Positions 35,511 through 44,354 of a DNA stretch of 49,014 nucleotides are shown in pieces. Both the position numbers and the translations under genes were made by a program. Position 1 is the stretch's first letter. Each line of letters begins with the position of its first letter. Under the pieces are notes generated by a model that saw only the letters and a list, made by a program, of their open reading frames with translations, made no database searches and was not told where the DNA came from. The stretch comes from Chroococcus sp. CMT-3BRIN-NPC107 (GTDB lineage Bacteria; Cyanobacteriota; Cyanobacteriia; Cyanobacteriales; Chroococcidiopsidaceae): assembly GCA_019359635.1 (NCBI GenBank), contig JAHHGY010000028.1, forward strand, positions 1-49,014, in the 5' to 3' direction.

Positions 35511-35933
35511 TTAATTTTGACCCTCAACCCAACGACGGTAAAGCTTTTGAATTTCTTTCAGGACTGCATTATGGCTGGGTTGAGGTGACTTATTTTCTGG
35601 ATCTAAAGACTGCAATTGAGTCAAAAGTTTTGCTTCTTCAGTATCTACATCACCGTCGCTATAAATTAAGGCGCTAATAGATTCCAGCAGCTTTTGATAG
35701 TCTTCAAGATTGGGAACATCGCCTAAGTATTCTTTCAACCATTCATAACATTCTGCTGGCTGTACTTGCTTTGATTCGTGCAGCAATGAATAGATTTCTG
35801 GTGTTGCTACACCTTTTTCTTGAGCTATTTTGTTCAGATAGGCGCGTTCTTCTGGCTGAGTTTTGCCGTCAATCCACGCCGCTCCGATTAAAATTTTGAC
35901 TAGCTGTTTGACATTGTTTTCCTTATTTAACAT
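35511..35933 (-). CDS. TerB-like protein
   Basis: The protein is 140 residues from the ATG at 35931-35933. I prefer this start to one 22 codons upstream because MLNKENNVKQLVKILIGAAW begins the recognisable domain. TerB/DUF533-like features are ILIGAAWIDGKTQPEERAYL at the start and ALIYSDGDVDTEEAKLL later, two helix pairs with conserved Asp/Gly. TerB domains are metal-binding and linked to tellurite resistance and to membrane-associated stress complexes, but isolated copies in cyanobacteria have no proven role. It is followed in the opposite direction by the Psb35-like gene. Confidence 0.75.
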   Translation of the reverse strand: MLNKENNVKQLVKILIGAAWIDGKTQPEERAYLNKIAQEKGVATPEIYSLLHESKQVQPAECYEWLKEYLGDVPNLEDYQKLLESISALIYSDGDVDTEEAKLLTQLQSLDPENKSPQPSHNAVLKEIQKLYRRWVEGQN

Positions 35934-36004
35934 GATTTTTCTCTGATAATTAATTATTAGCCTTAGAAAAGCTAGGTTGAAAAACTCAATAAAAGTCAAG
36001 CTGT

Positions 36005-37342
36005 TTAGAGTGCTTTTCTCAATCGCACCATAAAAAAGCCATCCATCAAATCTTGGTATGGTAAAACTTTAATCCAACTGGGAGGTTTTGCAAAGGTAAA
36101 ACAAGGCGAATCGAGTGCTGGCGGTTCAATTTCCCAATTGGTATTTTGTTTTAGAAATGTCTCAATTATGCTTTCGTTTTCTTGGGGGTGCAAAGTGCAA
36201 GTAGCATAAACCATTACGCCGCCGGGTTTGACTAATAAAGCCGCTTGAGCAATTAGTTCTGATTGTAATAATGAAAGTTCTTGGATAGTTTCAGGAGTTT
36301 GTCGCCAACGCGCATCGGCGTGACGGTTTAAAGTTCCCAAACCCGAACAAGGAACATCTAGTAACAGGCGATCGCATTTATTTATAAATTGGTTCAAGTG
36401 GCGGCTATCTCCTACTTGAATTTGAATTGAGTGCAATTGCAAGCGTTTGGTATTTTCTTGGAGTTTTTGCAATCGAGAAGCCGTGCGATCGCAAGCCCAA
36501 ATTGTACCTTTATCTCCCATTAATTCGGCTATATGAGTAGTTTTTCCTCCTGGTGCTGCACAGGCATCAACGATAAATTCCCCCGCTTGAGGAGCAAGTA
36601 AATGGCTAACTAATTGAGCGCTACTATCTTGCACCGTCCACCAACCATCGTTAAAACCGGGTAAGTTTTGAATTGCTCCGGTACTCCCGGTTATTCTTAA
36701 AGCTTGAGGCACGTGAGGGACGCGACGTACTTCTATACCTGCCGATTGCAAGGCAGATTCAACTTTTTCTAAGGAACTAAGGAGTAAATTTACTCGCAGG
36801 TCGAGCGTTGGCGGTTGGTTGAACCACTGGCAAAGTAATTCTGTAGCTGTACCAAATTGCGCTAACCAAACTTCGATTATCCAATCGGGATAACTGTAGA
36901 GAATACCTAATCGTGCTACCGGGTGTTCGGGTAACTTTAGCGGCTCGATTTCGGTATCGGCAATACGGAGGTATTGGCGCAGTACACCATTTACAAAGCC
37001 TGTGAGTCCTGAAAGTCCGTTTTTTTTCGCAAGTTCTACCGTAGTATTTACCGCCGCCGACGGGGGAATATGGCTCAAATATCGTAGTTGATACAAGCCT
37101 AAATGTAGAATTGTCCGCAAAAGTGGGGGTTGTTTGTCGGCTTTTTTGCTGGCTAATTGGTCAATTAGCGTATCGAGCAATCGCATTTGGCGGACGCTAC
37201 CGTAGACAAGCTCAGTTACTAAACGGCGATTATTTGGGGAAAGGTTATTTTTGCTCAATACCCGCTCTAAGGCGACATCAGCATAAGCTCCTTTGTGGAC
37301 AGCACTTAGAGCAGTAAAGGCACTTTGGCGAGAATCTTCCAT
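36005..37342 (-). CDS. rsmB: 16S rRNA (cytosine-967-C5)-methyltransferase
   Basis: This 445-residue enzyme has an N-terminal NusB-like RNA-binding domain (about 1-140, ALSAVHKGAYADVALERVL and ELVYGSVRQMRLLD) and a C-terminal SAM methyltransferase domain. DACAAPGGKTTH binds SAM. LLDVPCSGLGTLNRH and YATCTLHPQENE carry the two Cys used for catalysis and product release by m5C enzymes. It methylates C967 of 16S rRNA. The gene stands alone on the minus strand between the terminator of the repeat-protein gene and the TerB-like gene. Confidence 0.95.
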   Translation of the reverse strand: MEDSRQSAFTALSAVHKGAYADVALERVLSKNNLSPNNRRLVTELVYGSVRQMRLLDTLIDQLASKKADKQPPLLRTILHLGLYQLRYLSHIPPSAAVNTTVELAKKNGLSGLTGFVNGVLRQYLRIADTEIEPLKLPEHPVARLGILYSYPDWIIEVWLAQFGTATELLCQWFNQPPTLDLRVNLLLSSLEKVESALQSAGIEVRRVPHVPQALRITGSTGAIQNLPGFNDGWWTVQDSSAQLVSHLLAPQAGEFIVDACAAPGGKTTHIAELMGDKGTIWACDRTASRLQKLQENTKRLQLHSIQIQVGDSRHLNQFINKCDRLLLDVPCSGLGTLNRHADARWRQTPETIQELSLLQSELIAQAALLVKPGGVMVYATCTLHPQENESIIETFLKQNTNWEIEPPALDSPCFTFAKPPSWIKVLPYQDLMDGFFMVRLRKAL

Positions 37343-37370
37343 AGTTCTAGAATAGACGAGCGAACTACAA

Positions 37371-37397
37371 AAAAAGCCTCCCTAACCGGAGGCTTTA
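37371..37397 (-). terminator. Rho-independent terminator of the 98-residue-repeat gene
   Basis: Read on the minus strand, AAAGCCTCC, a GGTTA loop and GGGAGGCTTTTTTT form a strong hairpin followed by a run of seven T. It lies 17 nt after the stop of the large membrane-protein gene and just upstream of rsmB. It is the clearest terminator in the window. Confidence 0.88.
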
Positions 37398-37413
37398 AAG
37401 TTATTAAGGGATT

Positions 37414-40400
37414 TTAGCCAATGAGATTTCTTACAGCAAGAATCCCAGCGATCCCACTTGCAACTAATGATGTCAGTGCAGTACTAAATAACCACCAAGC
37501 TGCACCAGAAGCGGCTTTTTTAGTTGCCTCAGCTTGTTTTTGTGCTTGCTGCTTGATTGCGTCTAAGCGTTTTTGGGTTTCTTTTTGAATGCGATCACCT
37601 TGTTGCAATACTTTGTCTCTAGCGCCTTCTACTTGAGCAATAATCCGGTTAGCATCGGCTTCGGAAATGTCCTCGCGGGAACTAAGGACAGCTACTAAGG
37701 TTTCGCGGTCAAATTGCGACAATCTTTCGCGTAAGGCGCTAAATCCGGCTTGGGGATCGTCAAATACCTTGCTGAAGTCTTGCTGGATTCCTTCGTAATT
37801 TAACTCAGGACGTTGTAAACCATTTAGGTAATTACGGACATTACCCAATACTCCCTCAACGGCTGAAGTTACAGTCTGCTGAATTTTTTGCGCTTGTTCG
37901 ACAATCGAGTTGCGTACTGATTCTACTTGGTCGGCGATCCGGTTTGCTTCTTCAGTGCTGATATCTTCTCTTTGAGATAGTAACGATACTAAGGTAGAAC
38001 GGTCGAACTTAGAAAAACGACTTCCTATACTTCCCAAACCAGAACGCGGATCGTTGAGCAATAATTGCAAATCGCGCTTTATTCCTTCGGGGTTGAGTTC
38101 GTCTTTATTAGTATTTCGCAAATAGCTTTCAAGATTTGCTTCAAAATCGACAACTTGCTGAGTAGCGCGAGTTGCTAACCGACGCGGTGCTTTAACAATG
38201 CTGCTAATTCCGGCTTGCAATTGGTCGATTGTTTTGTTGACTTGCTCCTCGCTCAAATCTTGGCGTTGGCTGAGAAGTTTTACTAAAGTTTCTCTATCTA
38301 CTTGCGCTAATCTTTCCCGCAATGCGATCGCCCCAAGTTTTGGATCTTCAAGTAATTTACTCAAATCTCGTTTGATTCCTTCAGGATCGAGTTCTTCTAA
38401 ATTGGTATTGCGGAGGTATTCAGCAATTTTTGTTGTAGTTTGTTCGTACTGTTCTTGAGCAATTCCCGCTAATTTTTGCGGTGCTTGCAAAAGGTTGCTG
38501 CGTACTGATTCTATTTGGTCGAGAGTTTGGTTAATTTGCTCCTCGCTCAAATCTTGACGCTGACTGAGAAGTTGTACCAAAGTATCGCGGTCAAATTGCG
38601 ATAATCTTTCTTTTAGTACGCTAATTCCGGCTTGCGGATCGGCAAAAAGAGTTTGAAAATCGCGCTTAATTCCGTCAGGATTTAGTTCTTCTTTGTTGGT
38701 ATTGCGGAGATATTCTTCAACTTTAGTCCTTAGCTCGGTAGCTTTGGCTTTAGCTTGTTCTTGAACTTCTCTAGCTCTATTAACAACACTATCGCGAGAG
38801 CTTTCTAACTGGCTAACTATTCCTTCTGCTTCCTCGGTGCTGATGTCTTGACGCTGACTGAGAAGTTGGACAAAAGTATCGCGGTCAAATTGACTTAGGC
38901 GATCGCGCAGCGCTTCAAATCCGGTTTGCGGATCTTCTAATAGCTTCTGAAAGTTTTGTTTAATGCCTTCAGGATTTAGTTCTTCTTTGCCTGTTTTGCT
39001 GAGATAATCTGCCACCGAAGCGCGGATATCTGTTGTTTCTGCTTGAGGTGCATCTTCAAGACTACCTAAAACTTCGCTGCGAATACTCTCTAGTTGTTCG
39101 GCTACTTCTGCAATTTTTGCTGGTAACAAGTCCCCACGAGCAGTTAATTGTTGAGTAAAATACTCTTTATTTATTTGCTCTAATTGTCTTCTAACGGTCG
39201 CTGGATCTGCTTGGGGGTCGTAGATGACATCTTTAAATTCGTTTTTGATTGTTTCGCGGTTCAAATGCCAACCGTAAGAATTTAGCAAATAATTATCTAC
39301 ATCGGCTTTGATCGTATTAAAACCTAGTGCTGGTGTTTGGGCTACCGCAGTACCAACTTTGCTAACTTGTTCTGTGGCTTTACCTGTCAACTGTTGCAAC
39401 TGATTAGATATTTTTTCTACATCTAGATCCGATAAATCTGTTCTTTTCAAAACTATTCCTAGCAACGTGCTGGCCCCAAGTTCCATGGCCTGGCTTATCA
39501 TCCCGCCGTTTTTTTGTCCGTTACTTTGATTACTAGCTACCAATTTTTGAAGTTGTGCAGCTAAATCGGAGGAAGTTAGTTCTTCAGGTGTAGCAGACTG
39601 TAAAAAGTTTTGAATCTGTGTTTGCGCGTCTTGTTGTGGCTGACCAACTACATTTTTCCAAGCAGCTTCTAATTGATCTACAACTCGATTTATATCTTGC
39701 TTAGAAAAGTCAGTACGGCTGCTAACCAAGTCTACTAAGGTTTGACGATCGACATTTAAGCCTTCGTTTCCGGCTAGACTTTGCAAATCTGAACTACTAA
39801 GAATTTTCTCAAACTGGCTGCGAATTTCCTCTACGTCTAGCTTGGGTAATTGCAGACTGCTTAAAGAGTTTTGCAGCGTGTCGCGGATGGTGTTGGGGTC
39901 AATTCCTGAAGTCAATTCTCGGCGCACTGCGGCGGTAACAGCTTCGGCGGTAGAGACTACTTGCGACGAAGCGGCGCTTGCACCCATAGCAGTAGCAGCC
40001 GTTCCCATCAATCCTTGAAAGCCAGATGTAGCAGTGCTTACAACTGAACCAATTAACGAGCCTACAGTAGTTGAACCTACCCAAACTAGCAGCGAAAAGT
40101 AAGTAGACCAAATGACTATAGCTGTAATAGCTCCTAAAACGGCACTACTAACCAAGCTAAGCTTTACTGCTAGAAAACAAGCAATAAACAAGGCAATAGT
40201 AACAGTAATTAAAGTCCAAAGACCTACAGCAGTTTCTATTTTGCGAATAGTGCTACCCAAGCTTTCCGATTCGTTGGAGTTAGACGAACCTCCTAGGGCG
40301 GAAATACCAAAGGCAACAGAGAAGTTTGTTAATAATAATTGAAAAGCAAAAGCCATTAATACCCCTGCAATCAATGCTACCAAAAATTGCGGCGCTGAGA

Positions 40401-40500
40401 ATAAGGCTACAGTTTGGGGTATGGCGTTTACCCTAGTTTGGGCAACTTCTGTTATTCCTAAATGTTCGCTATAAACAGGAATAATTGTACTTAAGTTCAT
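37414..40500 (-). CDS. Large membrane protein with tandem 98-residue repeats, unknown function
   Basis: I do not recognise a named family. The 1028-residue protein starts at the ATG at 40500, preceded by AGGAAAG; an in-frame ATG 20 codons upstream has no such site. Hydrophobic segments lie at about 36-66 and 92-142, with an Ala/Gly/Ser-rich stretch to about 180, and one more at 1001-1023. Five tandem copies of a 98-residue unit fill about 495-985. The LN/LD landmark of E(E/L)LNPEGIK recurs at residues 508, 606, 704, 802 and 900, exactly 98 apart. Each copy also has LSQFDRxTLVxLLSQRxDIS. Degenerate copies are visible near 221 and 413. The tail is Lys/Gln/Ala-rich. Confidence 0.8.
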   Translation of the reverse strand: MNLSTIIPVYSEHLGITEVAQTRVNAIPQTVALFSAPQFLVALIAGVLMAFAFQLLLTNFSVAFGISALGGSSNSNESESLGSTIRKIETAVGLWTLITVTIALFIACFLAVKLSLVSSAVLGAITAIVIWSTYFSLLVWVGSTTVGSLIGSVVSTATSGFQGLMGTAATAMGASAASSQVVSTAEAVTAAVRRELTSGIDPNTIRDTLQNSLSSLQLPKLDVEEIRSQFEKILSSSDLQSLAGNEGLNVDRQTLVDLVSSRTDFSKQDINRVVDQLEAAWKNVVGQPQQDAQTQIQNFLQSATPEELTSSDLAAQLQKLVASNQSNGQKNGGMISQAMELGASTLLGIVLKRTDLSDLDVEKISNQLQQLTGKATEQVSKVGTAVAQTPALGFNTIKADVDNYLLNSYGWHLNRETIKNEFKDVIYDPQADPATVRRQLEQINKEYFTQQLTARGDLLPAKIAEVAEQLESIRSEVLGSLEDAPQAETTDIRASVADYLSKTGKEELNPEGIKQNFQKLLEDPQTGFEALRDRLSQFDRDTFVQLLSQRQDISTEEAEGIVSQLESSRDSVVNRAREVQEQAKAKATELRTKVEEYLRNTNKEELNPDGIKRDFQTLFADPQAGISVLKERLSQFDRDTLVQLLSQRQDLSEEQINQTLDQIESVRSNLLQAPQKLAGIAQEQYEQTTTKIAEYLRNTNLEELDPEGIKRDLSKLLEDPKLGAIALRERLAQVDRETLVKLLSQRQDLSEEQVNKTIDQLQAGISSIVKAPRRLATRATQQVVDFEANLESYLRNTNKDELNPEGIKRDLQLLLNDPRSGLGSIGSRFSKFDRSTLVSLLSQREDISTEEANRIADQVESVRNSIVEQAQKIQQTVTSAVEGVLGNVRNYLNGLQRPELNYEGIQQDFSKVFDDPQAGFSALRERLSQFDRETLVAVLSSREDISEADANRIIAQVEGARDKVLQQGDRIQKETQKRLDAIKQQAQKQAEATKKAASGAAWWLFSTALTSLVASGIAGILAVRNLIG

Positions 40501-40986
40501 ATCTTTCCTTTTTGTTAAATTAAAGTAGTTAGTTTTTATAGCAAAACAATTTTGTACCAAGCGATCACTTTACATAAAACTGTTTTATCAAAGTCGATTG
40601 CTAACTACTTTTTGGCTACTTATGATTAGCTCCATCTACTATATGTATTGCTGGCTCTATAACCTAACTCCCTCTAAGGTGAGAACAAAGCAATTTTCTT
40701 TATATAATTTTGTAAATCAAAAGTATTTGATGGAGTATAATTTTAGGTTGCAATTAGTTAAAGCTAAAAAAAGCGATCGCTAAATGTTTGCTAAAGATCG
40801 TAAAACATAGGTATATAGTTATATTTGTCACTTTTAAAAGCGATCGCCTAGGTGCAAATTGCAATATAAGTTTTTACCCTTAAGTTGCTACTTATTTGAC
40901 CAGCAAAGAATTATTCAGCCAAAAATTTGTGCGAAATTCGCCAAAAATCGCTGCTATTTTTTTGCGTAGCACACTAGCATATAGAG
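40501..40986. other. 486-bp intergenic stretch with two HIP1 sites
   Basis: This gap between divergent genes (the repeat protein and ldpA) holds GCGATCGC at about 40772 and 40841 and AT-rich DNA. It must contain the promoters of both genes, but I cannot place them with confidence. A 61-codon open frame (40598-40783) has no family-like features and is probably random. No tRNA or RNA gene is evident. Confidence 0.6.
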
Positions 40987-42090
40987 GTGACTAATTCGTA
41001 CCACCCCTTACGCTCTCTAGAACAAGGTAACTGGCTCAAGCTAATTTGCGGAGCTAGTTTTCAACATCTACCGTCAGTAAGAAATTTAACCTTAGCTTAT
41101 GCTCTTTCTGGCGTAGATTGTATTGATGTATCCGCCGATGGAGCGGTAATTGCCGCAGCGCAAGCAGCGTTACAAATAGCGGCTTCAATACAAAGTACAG
41201 CCCAAAATTGGGGCTACGAGCTTAAACACTTACCTTGGTTAATGGTGAGCTTAAATGTCTCTGAAGATCCGCATTTTCGCAAAGCAGCTTTTGACCCTGT
41301 AGCTTGTCCTCCTGAGTGTCCGCGTCCTTGCGAACAAGTTTGTCCGGCGCAAGCCATTGTATTTGGACGCTGGGAAGACAATTTTTCTGGGGTATTAGAG
41401 CCTAATTGCTATGGTTGTGGGCGGTGTTTACCGATTTGTCCGAGTCAATTAATTAAAACCAATTCCTATGTAGTACAAAAAGAAGTACTCGCACCTCTGG
41501 TATTATCGCAAGGAGTCGATGCGGTTGAAATTCATACTCAAGTGGGTCAATATAGCGAATTTGCTCATCTCTGGATGAGCGTCAAGCCTTGGGTTAGCAA
41601 GCTAAAGTTAGTAGCTATAAGTTGTCCTGATGGCGAAAACCTAATTGACTATTTATGGAGCTTGTACGAGCTAATTTCCCCCTTAAATAGCGCTTTGATT
41701 TGGCAAACCGACGGACGACCAATGAGCGGCGATATTGGAGATGGTACGACCATTGCGGCGGTCAAACTAGCTCAAAAAGTTTTAGCTGCCAATTTACCCG
41801 GTTACGTACAATTAGCGGGAGGAACTAATAGCTATACCGTGCCAAAGTTGCAAAAACTGGGAATGTTAGGCAGTAATTTAGGAGGTAGTCGCATATCTGG
41901 GGTTGCTTATGGTAGTTATGCTCGCGTGTTATTGTCGCCCGTTTTAGAACAATTAGAACAATTACAAATAAATCAAACTGATGAAGTATCAATTGTTGGC
42001 TTAGAACAAGAACCTCAATTGCTTTGGGAAGCTGTAAACCTTGCTCGTTCTCTTGTTTCTCAGCTTAAACCAACCCCAAGTATTTGCTAA
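40987..42090 (+). CDS. ldpA: LdpA, iron-sulfur circadian input protein
   Basis: This 367-residue protein starts with GTG at 40987. WLKLICGASFQHLPSVRNL is the LdpA signature at the start. Two 4Fe-4S motifs follow at about 105-160: CPPECPRPCEQVCP and CYGCGRCLPICP. The C-terminal half resembles a TIM-barrel-like domain. In Synechococcus LdpA senses the cell redox state and feeds it into the circadian clock through KaiA and CikA (established for that species). The ycf45-type gene follows after 56 nt in the same direction, an arrangement that may reflect an operon. Confidence 0.92.
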   Translation: MTNSYHPLRSLEQGNWLKLICGASFQHLPSVRNLTLAYALSGVDCIDVSADGAVIAAAQAALQIAASIQSTAQNWGYELKHLPWLMVSLNVSEDPHFRKAAFDPVACPPECPRPCEQVCPAQAIVFGRWEDNFSGVLEPNCYGCGRCLPICPSQLIKTNSYVVQKEVLAPLVLSQGVDAVEIHTQVGQYSEFAHLWMSVKPWVSKLKLVAISCPDGENLIDYLWSLYELISPLNSALIWQTDGRPMSGDIGDGTTIAAVKLAQKVLAANLPGYVQLAGGTNSYTVPKLQKLGMLGSNLGGSRISGVAYGSYARVLLSPVLEQLEQLQINQTDEVSIVGLEQEPQLLWEAVNLARSLVSQLKPTPSIC

Positions 42091-42146
42091 AAATTTCCGC
42101 ACCCTTTGCCCTATCGCTCTACGTTAATAACGTCACTGTAGAAAGA

Positions 42147-43874
42147 ATGCAGATTACAGACGATCTCCAAAAACTGATTGATATTCTACCCCTAGAAATT
42201 CAACAAGCATTAGAGCAACACGAGTTGCGCAATAGTTTGGTTGAAGTAGTAATGGATTTGGGTCGCCTCCCCGAAGCCCGTTTTCCTCATGGAGCAGAAT
42301 ATTTATCCCAAGTTCCAGTTTCTCAAGCACAGTTGAATGATTGTATCGAGCGCGTCGGACACTTTGGCGGCGACAATCGCGCCGGAATTGAACGAACTTT
42401 GCACCGCATTAGTGCAATTCGCAATCGCACGGGAAAAATTATTGGTTTGACTTGTCGCGTTGGTCGGGCAGTTTTTGGCACGATTGACATGATCCGCGAC
42501 TTGGTAGGTACAGGTCAATCAATTTTAATGCTCGGTCGTCCGGGAGTTGGGAAAACTACCGCTTTACGAGAAATTGCCCGCGTTTTAGCTGATGAGCTTA
42601 ATAAGCGTGTAGTGATTATCGATACTTCTAATGAAATTGCTGGCGACGGCGATATCACTCACCCCGCCATTGGGAGAGCCAGACGAATGCAAGTAGCGCG
42701 TCCTGAATTGCAGCATCAAGTAATGATCGAAGCTGTGGAAAACCATATGCCCGAAGCGATCGTTATTGATGAAATTGGCACAGAATTAGAAGCAATGGCA
42801 GCCCGAACCATTGCCGAACGGGGCGTACAGTTAGTTGGAACGGCGCACGGCAACCAAATTGAGAATTTAATCAAAAACCCCACTTTGTCCGATTTAGTGG
42901 GCGGTATTCAAGCGGTAACCCTAGGAGATGAGGAAGCAAGAAGACGAAGGAGTCAAAAAACCGTTTTAGAGCGCAAAGCCCCGCCTACCTTTGAAATTGC
43001 GGTAGAAATGCAAGAGCGCCAACGTTGGGTAGTTCACGAAAGCGTCGCCGATACTGTAGACAATTTATTGCGCGGGAAGCAGCCAACGCCTCAAGTTAGA
43101 ACGGTTGGGGATGACAATAAAGTGACGATTATTCAAGAACAACCTGTAATTAAAACTGCACGTTCTAATAGTTCTTGGCAAGGTGGAGAGGAGATATTAG
43201 AGTCAAATCTTACTACGATGCGATCGCCTGGTTGGAGAGAAACAGGTAAAATGCTCCCCATGCCGCAAGTAACTACTGGGCGTATTTCTAGTGAAGGAGA
43301 GTTTGACCGCTTACTAGAAGAATCTTTTGACCGTTTTGGTCACACCCATCCCGGTCCCAATGGCGAAGATTTGCCACTGCATATTTATCCTTACGGTGTC
43401 AGCCGCAGCCAATTAGAGCAGATAATTGAAGTGCTTAATTTGCCAATAGTGCTAACAAAAGATATCGATGGAGCAGATGGTGTTTTAGCATTGCGATCGC
43501 ACGTCAAGAGTCATTCTAAGTTGCGCCATATTGCTAGAGTCCGCCAAGTTCCCATTCACCTGATTAAAGCTAGTACCATTCCGCAAATTACTCGTTCTTT
43601 GCGACGGCTTTTAAATATGGATGAGCCGGGTCTTGGCGACGAGCGAGAAATGAGCTTGTTTAGCCAAAATGGTAGCGAAGATGAAATGGATGCTTTGGAG
43701 GAAGCAAGGCTTGCAGTTGAGCAAATAGTCATTCCCAAAGGACAACCTGTAGAGTTGTTACCGCGCTCTCCTAAAGTGCGGAAAATGCAGCACGAACTTG
43801 TCGAACACTACCGTCTCAAATCCGATAGTTTTGGTGATGAACCCAATCGCCGCTTACGCATTTATCCGGCTTAA
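42147..43874 (+). CDS. ycf45: Ycf45-type AAA ATPase with R3H domain
   Basis: The 575-residue protein has a Walker A GRPGVGKTTALRE (about residues 128-140), a Walker B region with IVIDEIGTELEA, and the QRWVVHESVAD segment after the core. This matches the SpoIIIAA-like ATPase domain of Ycf45. At the C-terminus (about 525-575) is an R3H domain, RKMQHELVEHYRLKSDSFGDEPNRRLRIYP, that binds single-stranded nucleic acid. I chose the ATG at 42147 because MQITDDLQKL begins the conserved part; the frame opens earlier with TTG at 42084, overlapping ldpA. The process it serves is not established. Confidence 0.9.
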   Translation: MQITDDLQKLIDILPLEIQQALEQHELRNSLVEVVMDLGRLPEARFPHGAEYLSQVPVSQAQLNDCIERVGHFGGDNRAGIERTLHRISAIRNRTGKIIGLTCRVGRAVFGTIDMIRDLVGTGQSILMLGRPGVGKTTALREIARVLADELNKRVVIIDTSNEIAGDGDITHPAIGRARRMQVARPELQHQVMIEAVENHMPEAIVIDEIGTELEAMAARTIAERGVQLVGTAHGNQIENLIKNPTLSDLVGGIQAVTLGDEEARRRRSQKTVLERKAPPTFEIAVEMQERQRWVVHESVADTVDNLLRGKQPTPQVRTVGDDNKVTIIQEQPVIKTARSNSSWQGGEEILESNLTTMRSPGWRETGKMLPMPQVTTGRISSEGEFDRLLEESFDRFGHTHPGPNGEDLPLHIYPYGVSRSQLEQIIEVLNLPIVLTKDIDGADGVLALRSHVKSHSKLRHIARVRQVPIHLIKASTIPQITRSLRRLLNMDEPGLGDEREMSLFSQNGSEDEMDALEEARLAVEQIVIPKGQPVELLPRSPKVRKMQHELVEHYRLKSDSFGDEPNRRLRIYPA

Positions 43875-43898
43875 TATTAGGAAAAATTAGGAGGTGGA

Positions 43899-43928
43899 GT
43901 AGGGGCGTAAAGCATTGCACCCCTATAC
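43899..43928. repeat. Interspersed GTAGGGGC-type inverted repeat
   Basis: GTAGGGGCG and the later CACCCCTATAC form an imperfect inverted repeat (TAGGGG/CCCCTA stem) around AAAGCATT. It resembles a short palindromic repeat scattered in many cyanobacterial genomes; that link is from memory. It sits 25 bp after the ycf45-type stop and could also act as a terminator. The rest of 43875-44128 shows one HIP1 and nothing else I can name. Confidence 0.45.
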
Positions 43929-44128
43929 CCTGCAACTTCTATCCGTCCTTTAGTTTATAGTACATTAGTTCTATAATTTGCAGAAGTTTTAAGAGCGATC
44001 GCCAAGATTATTGAATTTAGCTTATGGGAGCAATTTTACAAAGTCATCCTCAAGAAATATGTCAGTTGCTAGAAGACATTTGTATTTACTTTCGTGCTTA
44101 ATTTAGTAAGTTTAACAACTAGGAAAAA

Positions 44129-44347
44129 ATGACTCAAGAATCAAACAACCCTATCAACCTATCAGTTCATGAAACTGCCGATCCAAAAGATATTAGCCTT
44201 CATCCACGAGAAGCCTCTGCAGGCGCAAATAGTTCAGTTCATGATGATGAAAATGTAGATGTTCCAAAGCCAGAATTATTAGACAACAATAATGAAGAGG
44301 ATCTTAGAGATAACCAAATTACTATAGCCAATCTTGGTGCTGGGTGA
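44129..44347 (+). CDS. Small acidic hypothetical protein
   Basis: This 72-residue protein is rich in Asp, Glu and Asn with few hydrophobic residues, so it is likely disordered (SVHDDENVDVPKPELLDNNN). No family is recognised. AGGAAAAA lies just upstream of the ATG, supporting translation. The gene ends 7 bp before the stop of the membrane-anchored AAA ATPase gene on the other strand. Whether it is linked to that system is unknown; position is the only evidence. Confidence 0.55.
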   Translation: MTQESNNPINLSVHETADPKDISLHPREASAGANSSVHDDENVDVPKPELLDNNNEEDLRDNQITIANLGAG

Positions 44348-44354
44348 ATTCTGC

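Noticed and set aside
40598-40783. 61-codon open frame in the ldpA upstream gap
   Set aside because: No ribosome site, no family features and AT-rich composition; it looks random.
42084-42146. TTG start of the ycf45-type gene overlapping ldpA
   Set aside because: The family pattern begins at the ATG at 42147, and a GAAAG lies just before it.
44024-44101. 25-codon open frame before the small acidic gene
   Set aside because: Too short and without support beyond an ATG and a stop.
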